13,224 bases of DNA from Arenicellales bacterium (GTDB lineage Bacteria > Pseudomonadota > Gammaproteobacteria > Arenicellales > UBA868): the NCBI GenBank assembly GCA_028825345.1, contig JAPKAJ010000041.1, forward strand, positions 1 through 13,224. Direction: 5' to 3'. The notes below the pieces were generated by a model. That model ran no database searches and was not told the DNA's origin. It saw only the letters and a program-made list of their open reading frames with translations. Shown here piece after piece: positions 7,159 through 13,224 of this stretch (positions are counted from its first letter, which is position 1; each line of letters begins with the position of its first letter). Made by a program: the position numbers and the translations under genes.

Positions 7159-7788
7159 TCAGCGCCAGGCAAAGCGTGGTTGTCGCAATTCTTTGACTCG
7201 TGTGACACGGCCCAGCAAGGCAACCTCACGGAACTGGTAAAGCATTGCCGCAGTCGGGGCGAAAATCTTATGCCCTATTGTAGGCAGCATTATCGAGAAG
7301 CCATCACGAAGCGATTCGTCATTTTTCGACTCCGAGGCATCCACTTTTGCGCCGGCAAGTTCATCAATCGGGATAAAGAAGATTTGTTCAACCTCTCCGG
7401 GGTTGGGAACCGGGGTTAGCCCCGCATCAGCACAGACCACTACGGGGGTGATGCAAAAACCCGATCGGGTAACAAAATCATCCAGCACTCCGATCACCTG
7501 ATTGTCGTGCAGGGTTAGACCGATTTCTTCTTCGCATTCGCGAAGCGCTGCCTGGGTAATCGACTCACCTTCATCGAGACGGCCACCGGGCAGGGCATAC
7601 TGGCCAGCATGTCGTCGCAGACTCCTTGAACGCCGGGTCAGTAGGATGGCTGCTTGGTTATTTGTTGGCGCAGGTATCATCACAATACTGACGGCCGCAC
7701 GGATCAGACCTTCGGTTTCACTGGGTAGCTTATCTAGCCGCCCAATATTTTGACGGACCTGTTGTTTAAGCTGTGAGAAATCTTGCAT
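7159..7788 (-). CDS. NudL-type Nudix hydrolase, probable CoA pyrophosphatase
   Basis: The 209-residue product belongs to the Nudix group with the UPF0035 motif that marks CoA pyrophosphatases. LLTRRSRSLRRHAGQYALPGG (49-69) is this motif and runs into the Nudix box: G69, E75, R83-E84, E87-E88 and G90. Members cleave CoA and its derivatives to 4'-phosphopantetheine and 3',5'-ADP. The C-terminus, from PTAAMLYQFREVALLG to PRFAWR, also fits this group (E. coli NudL/YeaB relatives). The gene is last in the pilBCD-coaE direction, 171 bases after coaE, which makes the metabolic link to CoA attractive. ATG 7788 was chosen; a TTG at 7800 in the same frame would add four residues, and neither has a good Shine-Dalgarno. 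Activity on CoA is inferred from motif only. Confidence 0.85.
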   Translation of the reverse strand: MQDFSQLKQQVRQNIGRLDKLPSETEGLIRAAVSIVMIPAPTNNQAAILLTRRSRSLRRHAGQYALPGGRLDEGESITQAALRECEEEIGLTLHDNQVIGVLDDFVTRSGFCITPVVVCADAGLTPVPNPGEVEQIFFIPIDELAGAKVDASESKNDESLRDGFSIMLPTIGHKIFAPTAAMLYQFREVALLGRVTRVKELRQPRFAWR

Positions 7789-7959
7789 GAAGACGATCAA
7801 CTGCCCCGAATCTGGTTACTCTTGAGCATAACGGTTGTTTCCGTGTAGAGCGAGAGGGTTTTTCGGACACCGGGCTTGCGAGTTAGCTGAAGACGCGCGA
7901 GGCATCTGCAGAGGCTTTTTCTGACTGGCAAGATTTTTCGCGTTGTGCGGCTCAGCGGG

Positions 7960-8553
7960 CTATTGCACGAGGCCCTGGAGCCTGCGGTGTAGTGCATCCA
8001 CCTGGGCGTGCAGTGCTTGCAGTGATCCATCGTTAATGATGACCTCATCTGCCGCTTGGCGCCGTTGCGCGTCACTGGCCTGCACATCGGTGATGGCTCG
8101 AAAATCTTCTGCTGAAAGGCCACTGCGCTCGCCGACCCGCTGGGCACGTAGCGCTGCAGGAGCCTCAATAACCAGCACAAAGTCAAAATCAGTCGCCTGA
8201 CCGGTTTCTATCAGTAGTGGGATCGAGAATACGACATAGGGTGCGTCAAGGGTGCTTGCGGCTTCATTCATGCGTTTGCGTATTTCAGGATGCAAAATTG
8301 CCTCAAGTTGCTTGCGCTTGCCTTCGTCGGCAAAGACCATCTGTCGCAGTGCGGCCCGATCCAAATTGCCTGAAGCGTTGAGGATGCCCGGGCCAAAAAC
8401 TTTAGCGATCTGTGCGACCGCTGGTTCTTTGGCGCGGGTAGCCTGGTGAGAGAAATCATCCGCATCCAGAACCGGTACGCCCAGGGCGGACAGGTGTTGA
8501 GTCACCGCGGTCTTGCCGCTGCCAATCCCGCCAGTCAGTGCAATCTTCAGCAT
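7960..8553 (-). CDS. coaE: CoaE, dephospho-CoA kinase
   Basis: CoaE phosphorylates the 3'-hydroxyl of dephospho-CoA with ATP, the last step of CoA synthesis. The 197-residue product begins with MLKIALTGGIGSGKT, whose P-loop is GGIGSGKT (8-15). It continues with VLDADDFSH, the substrate-side HPEIRKRM, VVFSIPLLIETG, and the arginine-containing lid region around ERSGLSAEDFRAI, all characteristic of the family. Length is typical. The gene starts nine bases after the stop of pilD and is probably translated from the same mRNA; pilD-coaE linkage is common in gammaproteobacteria. The 171 bases after it on the same strand, before the NudL-like start, hold no convincing gene. Confidence 0.97.
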   Translation of the reverse strand: MLKIALTGGIGSGKTAVTQHLSALGVPVLDADDFSHQATRAKEPAVAQIAKVFGPGILNASGNLDRAALRQMVFADEGKRKQLEAILHPEIRKRMNEAASTLDAPYVVFSIPLLIETGQATDFDFVLVIEAPAALRAQRVGERSGLSAEDFRAITDVQASDAQRRQAADEVIINDGSLQALHAQVDALHRRLQGLVQ

Positions 8554-8562
8554 CGGCCTACG

Positions 8563-9411
8563 CTAGAGCCCAGCGATGTTGAGATAAATCGTATTCCATT
8601 TTTGCCCCCACAACAGCGCCAGCCAGCCTGCTCCCACCAGGAAAGGCCCAAAAGGCAAGGGTTCGCTGCGTTGATGGCGGCGCAGCAGGATCAATGTGAT
8701 CCCGATAGCAGCGCCCACGCCTGCACTCAACAGAATAACCAGCGGCAACAGTTGCCAGCCCAGCCAGGCGCCAAGGGCTCCCAGTAACTTGAAATCACCG
8801 TAGCCAAATCCTTCACGCCCGGTCAGCGCCCGGTATGCATGGTATACCGCCCAGAGTATGCCGTAGCCGGATACTGCGCCAATCAGTGCGGACAGCGGAT
8901 CAGTAAAACCACCGATGGTGTTAACCAATAGTCCCACCGCCAGCAGCGGCAGGGTAATCCGGTCCGGCAACAGAAAATGCTCAAGGTCGATAAAGGCTAG
9001 TGCAATCAGCGCCCAGGTTAGTACTAGCGCGGCAACAGTGGACCACTGTGGCCCTAATATCAGAACCACCACCAGTGATAACAAGGCGGTAAGTGCCTCG
9101 ACCAGAGGATAGCGTAAAGAGATACCCGTTCTACATGCCCGACAGCGCCCACGTAGTAGCAGGTAACTCAGTAGAGGCAGATTCTCCCACCAGCTCAGCG
9201 TATGCTCGCAACTTGGGCAGTGTGAGGGCGGCCAGGCAATTCCAGGGGGCGCCGCGGCACCTTGCTCATCTTTTTCCCACTGCCAGTGTATTTGCCTTGG
9301 CAGGCGCACGATCACGACGTTGAGAAAACTGCCTATGAGCAAAGAAAACACTACCGTGATAATCGACAGTATCAAATCTCGTTCCAGCATCAAGGCCAGT
9401 TCGGCGCCCAC
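8563..9411 (-). CDS. pilD: PilD, prepilin leader peptidase / N-methyltransferase
   Basis: PilD is an inner membrane aspartyl protease that removes the leader of prepilins such as PilA, cutting before Phe, and then N-methylates the new end. The 282-residue product has the start LLIGSFLNVVIVRLP (24-38), the cytoplasmic zinc-binding cysteines C65-x2-C68 and C90-x2-C93, and the two catalytic aspartates Asp142 in IDLEHFLLPD and Asp206 in GYGDFKLL. Several hydrophobic segments fill the C-terminal two thirds, and PFGPFLVGAGW near the end is a family landmark. The start is GTG 9411; ATG 9390 in frame would shorten it by seven residues. GTG is preferred because it gives the normal distance to GSFLN. 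It lies 29 bases after pilC, in the run pilB-pilC-pilD-coaE. Confidence 0.96.
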   Translation of the reverse strand: MGAELALMLERDLILSIITVVFSLLIGSFLNVVIVRLPRQIHWQWEKDEQGAAAPPGIAWPPSHCPSCEHTLSWWENLPLLSYLLLRGRCRACRTGISLRYPLVEALTALLSLVVVLILGPQWSTVAALVLTWALIALAFIDLEHFLLPDRITLPLLAVGLLVNTIGGFTDPLSALIGAVSGYGILWAVYHAYRALTGREGFGYGDFKLLGALGAWLGWQLLPLVILLSAGVGAAIGITLILLRRHQRSEPLPFGPFLVGAGWLALLWGQKWNTIYLNIAGL

Positions 9412-9419
9412 CTTTGTTT

Positions 9420-9440
9420 AGCCAGTCACGTGGGCTGGCT
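9420..9440. repeat. Inverted repeat between pilC and pilD
   Basis: AGCCAG (9420-9425) and CTGGCT (9435-9440) form a 6-bp stem with a nine-base loop. It fills most of the 29-base gap between the pilC stop and the pilD GTG start. On the minus-strand mRNA it is followed by AAACAAAG, not by a U run, so it is not an intrinsic terminator. It could set mRNA stability or affect pilD initiation. Confidence 0.3.
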
Positions 9441-10655
9441 TTAGACCACCGACCCCATTTTAAAGATAGGCAGATACATGGCAACCACCAGGGTGCCGAC
9501 GATGATGCCGAGCACGGAGATCATGATGGGCTCAATGAGTTTGCTCATGTTATCCACTGATTCGCGGACCTCGCGCTCGTAAAACTCCGCTCCTTTATCG
9601 AGCATTTTCTCCAGTTCACCGGATTCCTCACCGGTTGAGGTCATCTGCAGAATCATGGCCGGGAACAAACCAGTCTCCGCCATTGCCACAGAAAGGGCCT
9701 GGCCGGTACTGACCGATTCGCGGATCTCCAAGCAGGCGTCATGGTAGACACGGTTACCGGTGGCGCCAGCAACCGATTCGAGCCCCTCGACCAGCGGTAC
9801 GCCGGAGCCGAACATAGTTGCCAGGGTACGTGCGTAGCGCGAAATCGAGGCCTTGCGCAGGATCCCGCCGAAAACCGGCAAGCGCAACGACAGGCGATCG
9901 ACCCCATGGCGCATAGCAGGCGAGCGGCGATAGGTCATAGACATTGCCATGAAGGTGCCGACGATAACGACAAATACCTGTATCCAGTAATCCCGAAAGC
10001 TTTTGGATAGATCAATCACCGCCGCAGTCAGTCCAGGGAGGCTGGCGCCAAACCCGGCGAATAGATCCTCAAACTGGGGAATAACAAACACCAGCAGCAG
10101 TACGGTGACGACAAAGCCCACCACCATAACGGCTGCCGGATACCACATGGCGCCTTTAACCTTGGATTTGATCTCCTCCAGGTTTTCCATGTAGGTGGCG
10201 ACTTTGTCCATCAGGTCGTCCAGGTTGCCGGAGCGCTCACCTACGGCCACAAGGCTGGTATAAAGCTCGTCGAACTGGCGGGGAAACTTTGCCAACGCTT
10301 CGCTCAGGTTGGTACCGCTCTCTACGTCGGCACGAATGCGGTCAAAGACATCCCGAATCCCCGGGTGATCGGTGCCGACGGCGATGGCCTTGTATGATTG
10401 GGCGATCGGAATACCTGCGCCCAGCATGGTGGCTACCTGTCGGCTGGCAATGGAAATATCTTTGGGTTTAATCTTCTTGCTAAAAAGCGGTTTGGGTTTC
10501 TTGCGAATCGTTTTGGCGCTGATGCCTTCACGGCGCAGGGTACTACGCACAAAAGCAGGCCCCTGAGCTTCCAGTTCACCCGAGACTTTCTTGCCCCGAC
10601 GGTCGGTGCCCGACCAGGTGAAGGTTGCCAGTTTTTTTTCGGCTTTAGCGACCAA
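9441..10655 (-). CDS. pilC: PilC, type IV pilus inner membrane platform protein
   Basis: PilC is the inner membrane core protein on which PilB acts to extend the pilus. The 404-residue product, counted from TTG 10655, has the N-terminal segment TFTWSGTDRRGKKVSGELEA (11-30) and two T2SF domains (about 68-191 and 271-393). The first carries RQVATMLGAGIPI and LVAVGERSGNL, and the second carries RTLATMFGSGVPL and MTSTGEESGEL. Membrane segments are visible at about 171-193, 223-241 and 374-396. The TTG start lies four bases after the pilB stop and gives MVAKAEKKLATFTW, which aligns with the usual PilC N-terminus. An ATG at 10688 in the same frame would add 11 residues encoded inside the end of pilB (MKCCESPAPEL), which looks less likely. 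Confidence 0.95.
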   Translation of the reverse strand: MVAKAEKKLATFTWSGTDRRGKKVSGELEAQGPAFVRSTLRREGISAKTIRKKPKPLFSKKIKPKDISIASRQVATMLGAGIPIAQSYKAIAVGTDHPGIRDVFDRIRADVESGTNLSEALAKFPRQFDELYTSLVAVGERSGNLDDLMDKVATYMENLEEIKSKVKGAMWYPAAVMVVGFVVTVLLLVFVIPQFEDLFAGFGASLPGLTAAVIDLSKSFRDYWIQVFVVIVGTFMAMSMTYRRSPAMRHGVDRLSLRLPVFGGILRKASISRYARTLATMFGSGVPLVEGLESVAGATGNRVYHDACLEIRESVSTGQALSVAMAETGLFPAMILQMTSTGEESGELEKMLDKGAEFYEREVRESVDNMSKLIEPIMISVLGIIVGTLVVAMYLPIFKMGSVV

Positions 10656-10659
10656 GAGC

Positions 10660-12387
10660 TCAGGCGCTGGTGACTCGCAGCACTTCATCTAGGCTGGTGA
10701 TGCCCGAGCGCACTTTGACCAGTCCGGCCTGGCGTAGGGTCATTACACCCTCGGCCGCAGCTTGTTGCTCGATTTGATCCTGGCCGGCATTACGGATAAT
10801 CAGGCTGGTAACGGCTTCACTGACAGGCATCACCTGAAAGATCCCAGTCCGCCCCTTGTAACCACCAGTGCATTCGTCACAGCCGTTAGGCCCAAACAAC
10901 TCTAGTTTCTTGTGATCTCCCGACGGTGAGAACCCGGCGCTGAGCAGCACCTCTTCAGGGTATTTGGTCGGTTTTCGGCAGGTTTTACAAAGTCGGCGGA
11001 TCAGTCGCTGTGCCATGATCAGGTGGACTGAAGACGCGACGTTGAAAGGCTCTACGCCCATATTCAATAGCCGGACCACTGTGGCTGGTGCATCGTTGGT
11101 GTGCAGGGTAGACAGCACCAGGTGCCCGGTTTGCGAGGCTTTCACCGCGATATCAGCGGTTTCTAGGTCGCGAATCTCGCCAACCATAATGATATCTGGG
11201 TCCTGTCGCAAAAAGGAGCGTAGCGCTGTGGCAAAGGTCAGGCCGGCTCTTTCATTGATATTGACCTGATTAATGCCCTCAAGGTTGATTTCGATGGGGT
11301 CCTCGACACTGCTGATATTGACCACCGGCGAATTCAGAGTGGACAGGGCTGAGTACAGCGATATTGTCTTGCCACTGCCGGTAGGCCCGGTGACCAGTAT
11401 CATGCCATAGGGTTTACGGATTGCGGTTTCGTAAAGGCTGAATTGCTCGGGTTCCAGTCCCAACGCTTCCAGTCCCAGATCGCTACCGCTGCTGTCAAGC
11501 ACGCGGATGACGACTTTTTCGCCAAACTGGGTGGGTAGCGTACTGACGCGAAAATCGATCTGGTGGTCCTTGGACAATCGCAGTTTCATCCGCCCGTCCT
11601 GGGGCATCCGCCGTTCAGCGATATCCAGGCGTGACAGTATCTTGATACGCGCTGTGATTCTGGCGCTGAGGGATAGTGGCGGGGTTGCGATTTCGTGGAG
11701 TACACCATCGAGTCGGTACCGAATTCGGAGTTTTTCTTCATACGGCTCGATGTGTATGTCGGATGCTTTTTGGCGGATCGCATCCATGAAAATTTTGTTT
11801 ACAAAGCGCACCACCGGGGTATCGACCTCGGCATCTTTGGCGTCCGGGATTTTGGAATCTTCTCCAGCTATGCTGTCGAGGTTGTCATCCTGATTCAGGT
11901 CGGCCAGTTCTGAACTGATGCCGCTGACAATGTCATGGATAACCTTGTTGAGCAGATCCACATCAACCAGGATGGCCTCTACGCCAAAACCGGTCTGAAA
12001 GGTAAAGGCATCGAGCCCGGTAATATCGGCAGGATCAGATACGGCGAGAAAGACCTTTGAGTCGCGTTGAAAAAGTGGAAGCACCTCGTGAGTTTCCAAA
12101 AAGCGGGTATCGACTAAATCCAACGGTCGCTGGCTAAGATCGAACGCCGCCAGATCCATCAGTGGCATGCCTGATTCCTCGGAGGCGCAGCACAGTAATC
12201 GCCCGCGGTCGATCTCTGGTTGGGCCAGGGCTTCACGCAAAAAAGAGTGGTGATGTTTTTGCGAGGCATCATGAATCTCACGTGAACGCTCGCGGGTGAC
12301 TAATTGGCGCTCCACCACGCGACGTGCCAGCCCACTTAAAGTGGCGCCCCTGACGGCAATCGAGTATGCGGCTTGGCTGTTTTCCAT
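10660..12387 (-). CDS. pilB: PilB, type IV pilus extension ATPase
   Basis: PilB is the cytoplasmic hexameric ATPase that powers pilus extension through PilC. The 575-residue product has an N-terminal GSPII_E/MshEN-type region (about 15-150), a variable linker, then the ATPase core. The core contains the Asp box ASDIHIEPYEEKLRIRYRLDG (208-228), Walker A GPTGSGKT (334-341), the atypical Walker B RQDPDIIMVGEIRD (394-407), and the His box TGHLVLSTLHTNDA (420-433). A tetracysteine zinc site follows, with Cys467, Cys470, Cys503 and Cys506, and then GYKGRTGIFQVM. All key residues are present and length is normal. It is the first gene of the minus-strand run pilB-pilC-pilD-coaE and is divergent from pilA. 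ATG 12387 has no clear Shine-Dalgarno. An AT-rich stretch (12471-12483) upstream may hold its promoter, but I could not place a good pair of boxes. Confidence 0.97.
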   Translation of the reverse strand: MENSQAAYSIAVRGATLSGLARRVVERQLVTRERSREIHDASQKHHHSFLREALAQPEIDRGRLLCCASEESGMPLMDLAAFDLSQRPLDLVDTRFLETHEVLPLFQRDSKVFLAVSDPADITGLDAFTFQTGFGVEAILVDVDLLNKVIHDIVSGISSELADLNQDDNLDSIAGEDSKIPDAKDAEVDTPVVRFVNKIFMDAIRQKASDIHIEPYEEKLRIRYRLDGVLHEIATPPLSLSARITARIKILSRLDIAERRMPQDGRMKLRLSKDHQIDFRVSTLPTQFGEKVVIRVLDSSGSDLGLEALGLEPEQFSLYETAIRKPYGMILVTGPTGSGKTISLYSALSTLNSPVVNISSVEDPIEINLEGINQVNINERAGLTFATALRSFLRQDPDIIMVGEIRDLETADIAVKASQTGHLVLSTLHTNDAPATVVRLLNMGVEPFNVASSVHLIMAQRLIRRLCKTCRKPTKYPEEVLLSAGFSPSGDHKKLELFGPNGCDECTGGYKGRTGIFQVMPVSEAVTSLIIRNAGQDQIEQQAAAEGVMTLRQAGLVKVRSGITSLDEVLRVTSA

Positions 12388-12552
12388 AACAAGTATCTGG
12401 TGGTGTCGCCCAGGGGAGAAGGCCTGGTAGAGTTAACCCTTTAAAATAGGCCGCCAAGCGATCTTCGCACTATAAATATAAATGAAACTGTAACAGATTA
12501 TCTCAACGAAAGTGCAGCGATAGAGCCTCAGCCTTAGATAAACGTGCTGTTA

Positions 12553-12572
12553 AGTGTGATCGCTGTCACACT
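12553..12572 (+). promoter_or_regulatory. CRP/Vfr-type binding site upstream of pilA
   Basis: AGTGTGA-N6-TCACACT is a perfect 7-bp inverted repeat that contains TGTGA-N6-TCACA, the consensus for CRP-family cAMP receptor proteins (CRP in E. coli, Vfr in Pseudomonas). The centre lies between 12562 and 12563. With the -10 candidate TAGAAT at 12593-12598 and a start near 12604-12605, the centre would be at about -41.5 to -42.5, the class II activator position. It is 86 bases upstream of pilA and 175 bases from pilB, so pilA is the likelier target. Confidence 0.7.
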
Positions 12573-12598
12573 GACCGCATCCCTTGGCTGAATAGAAT
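12571..12598 (+). promoter_or_regulatory. Predicted sigma-70-type promoter of pilA
   Basis: A weak -35, CTGACC (12571-12576), is separated by 16 bases from TAGAAT (12593-12598), a five-of-six match to the -10 box. The weak -35 next to a CRP-type site is what an activator-dependent promoter looks like. TATAAG at 12598-12603 is an alternative -10 with no good -35. I saw no GG-N10-GC element expected for sigma-54, which drives pilA in Pseudomonas. Confidence 0.45.
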
Positions 12599-12631
12599 AT
12601 AAGTTACACTACAACGAGTTCCAGATGAACA

Positions 12632-12637
12632 AAGGAA
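12632..12637 (+). promoter_or_regulatory. Shine-Dalgarno sequence of pilA
   Basis: The stretch AAAGGAAGGG (12631-12640) holds a strong AGGAAGG-type ribosome-binding sequence, seven bases before ATG 12648. It is the strongest ribosome-binding site in the window, as expected for an abundant pilin, and it fixes the pilA start. Confidence 0.75.
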
Positions 12638-12647
12638 GGGAAATTAA

Positions 12648-13082
12648 ATGAAACAAACGAGTAACAGGACTGATAGAAAACAGGGTGGTTTTACTTTAAT
12701 CGAGTTGATGATCGTGGTAGCGATCATCGGCATTCTGGCGGCGATCGCGATACCGGCTTATACAACGTATACGCAAAAAGCCAGATTCACTGAGGCGGTG
12801 TTGGCGGCTTCGGCTTTGAAAACTGATGTGGTCACTTACATTCAAACTAATGGTTTAACCGTCCTGACTGCTGCAGACAGTGGTGCAGGCTCGATTCCAG
12901 CCGTTGTCGCCGCAACAGCCACCGTAAATGGCAGTTCAGTGACTGATGGCGTAATCACCATCACCTGGGCCACTGATGGTACGGCACTGTCGACGTTAAC
13001 CTATATCTTTTCTCCTGATAGTGCGACATCGCCAATTTCATGGGCGGCCACAGGCACCGGGTGTGATGCGAATTATTGCTAG
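12648..13082 (+). CDS. pilA: PilA, type IVa major pilin
   Basis: PilA is the subunit of the type IV pilus used in adhesion, twitching and DNA uptake. The 144-residue prepilin has the leader MKQTSNRTDRKQGG and then FTLIELMIVVAIIGILAAIA. PilD would cut between Gly14 and Phe15, and Glu5 of the mature protein is present. The hydrophobic alpha1-N helix continues to IPAYTTYTQKARFTEA, the classic pilin start. The mature chain is 130 residues. The only cysteines are Cys139 and Cys144 in GCDANYC, so the predicted disulfide loop holds four residues and ends at the C-terminus. The 14-residue leader is longer than the 6-7 residues of most type IVa prepilins. The body is rich in Thr, Ala and Ser, giving possible O-glycosylation sites. 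It has a strong ribosome-binding site and its own terminator, so it is monocistronic. Confidence 0.95.
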   Translation: MKQTSNRTDRKQGGFTLIELMIVVAIIGILAAIAIPAYTTYTQKARFTEAVLAASALKTDVVTYIQTNGLTVLTAADSGAGSIPAVVAATATVNGSSVTDGVITITWATDGTALSTLTYIFSPDSATSPISWAATGTGCDANYC

Positions 13083-13106
13083 CGCACCAAATCATTTTTA
13101 GAAAAC

Positions 13107-13130
13107 GCCCTCTTCGGAGGGCATCTTTTT
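13107..13130 (+). terminator. Intrinsic terminator of pilA
   Basis: GCCCTC (13107-13112) and GAGGGC (13117-13122) form a perfect 6-bp GC-rich stem closed by a TTCG loop (13113-13116), giving the very stable C(UUCG)G tetraloop in RNA. TTTTT follows at 13126-13130. It lies 24 bases after the pilA stop and should end the transcript. The A-rich run just upstream (13102-13105) is too short to make it clearly bidirectional. Confidence 0.92.
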
Positions 13131-13224
13131 AGCCACAACTTTGAGCATCTGGATTCAATCAGAAGCAGTATAGGTCAGCCGCTATGGGCCTTGTAATCAT
13201 GACAAGTTGGCGCTTACTCAGGCG

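Noticed and set aside
7797..8186. 129-codon minus-strand frame between coaE and the NudL-like gene.
   Set aside because: It overlaps coaE for most of its length in another frame, its composition is Arg/Cys/Ser rich without domains, and it has no start signal.
12421..12452. Inverted repeat GGCCT and AGGCC upstream of pilB.
   Set aside because: Five base pairs around a 22-base spacer is easily found by chance, and no further pairing supports it.
12388..12647. Sigma-54 promoter (-24/-12) for pilA.
   Set aside because: I scanned for GG and GC dinucleotides ten bases apart in a TGGCAC-N5-TTGCA setting; the nearest candidates (around 12564 and 12585) lack one of the two essential dinucleotides.
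13190..13206. tRNA-like anticodon arm: CTTGT and ACAAG around a seven-base loop.
   Set aside because: The loop lacks T at position 33, and no acceptor, D or T arm can be built around it.
13184..13224. Open frame at the right edge beginning ATGGGCCTTGTAATCATG (possible start of a next gene, perhaps a pilin glycosyltransferase).
   Set aside because: Only about 13 codons are visible, there is no clear Shine-Dalgarno, and no family motif; the identity would be a guess from context.

Overview
The window looks like a core, housekeeping stretch of a gammaproteobacterial chromosome. The evidence is the order secA-argJ-mutT on one strand facing coaE-pilD-pilC-pilB on the other, with a divergent dciA before secA and a divergent pilA after pilB. 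This order is shared in outline with Pseudomonas and with the E. coli secA-mutT-yacG-zapD-coaE-hofC-hofB-ppdD segment. There are Gram-negative envelope genes (tolB, pal, cpoB), no RNA gene, no insertion sequence and no CRISPR array. I cannot name the genus.

Layout, left to right. Bases 1-2105 (+) hold the end of a tol-pal cluster: the C-terminal part of tolB, the lipoprotein gene pal, and cpoB (ybgF). At 2119-2574 (-) lies dciA (DUF721), convergent with cpoB and divergent from secA. Bases 2697-7129 (+) carry secA, argJ and mutT; argJ and mutT overlap by 20 bases. Bases 7159-12387 (-) form one probable transcription unit read from right to left: pilB, pilC, pilD, coaE and a NudL-type Nudix hydrolase. 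At 12648-13082 (+) a type IVa major pilin gene (pilA) is transcribed away from pilB and ends in a strong intrinsic terminator. The last 94 bases hold nothing I can call.

Functional themes. TolB, Pal and CpoB link the outer membrane to peptidoglycan and to septal constriction. DciA loads the replicative helicase. SecA drives protein export, and exported Pal, CpoB and PilA depend on it. PilB (extension ATPase), PilC (platform), PilD (prepilin peptidase/methyltransferase) and PilA (pilin) form the core of a type IV pilus assembly machine. CoaE makes CoA, and the Nudix protein beside it resembles CoA pyrophosphatases that break CoA down. MutT cleans the nucleotide pool, and ArgJ recycles acetyl groups in arginine synthesis.

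I did not find a clearly new multi-gene system. The points most worth a second look are a perfect CRP/Vfr-type palindrome placed as in a class II activated promoter before pilA; two mutually exclusive hairpins in the secA leader; a small upstream reading frame with the only Shine-Dalgarno-like sequence in front of dciA; an ArgJ that reads like the alphaproteobacterial type; a CoA-hydrolase-like gene where zapD and yacG usually sit; and an unusual proline- and cysteine-containing N-terminal region in CpoB.
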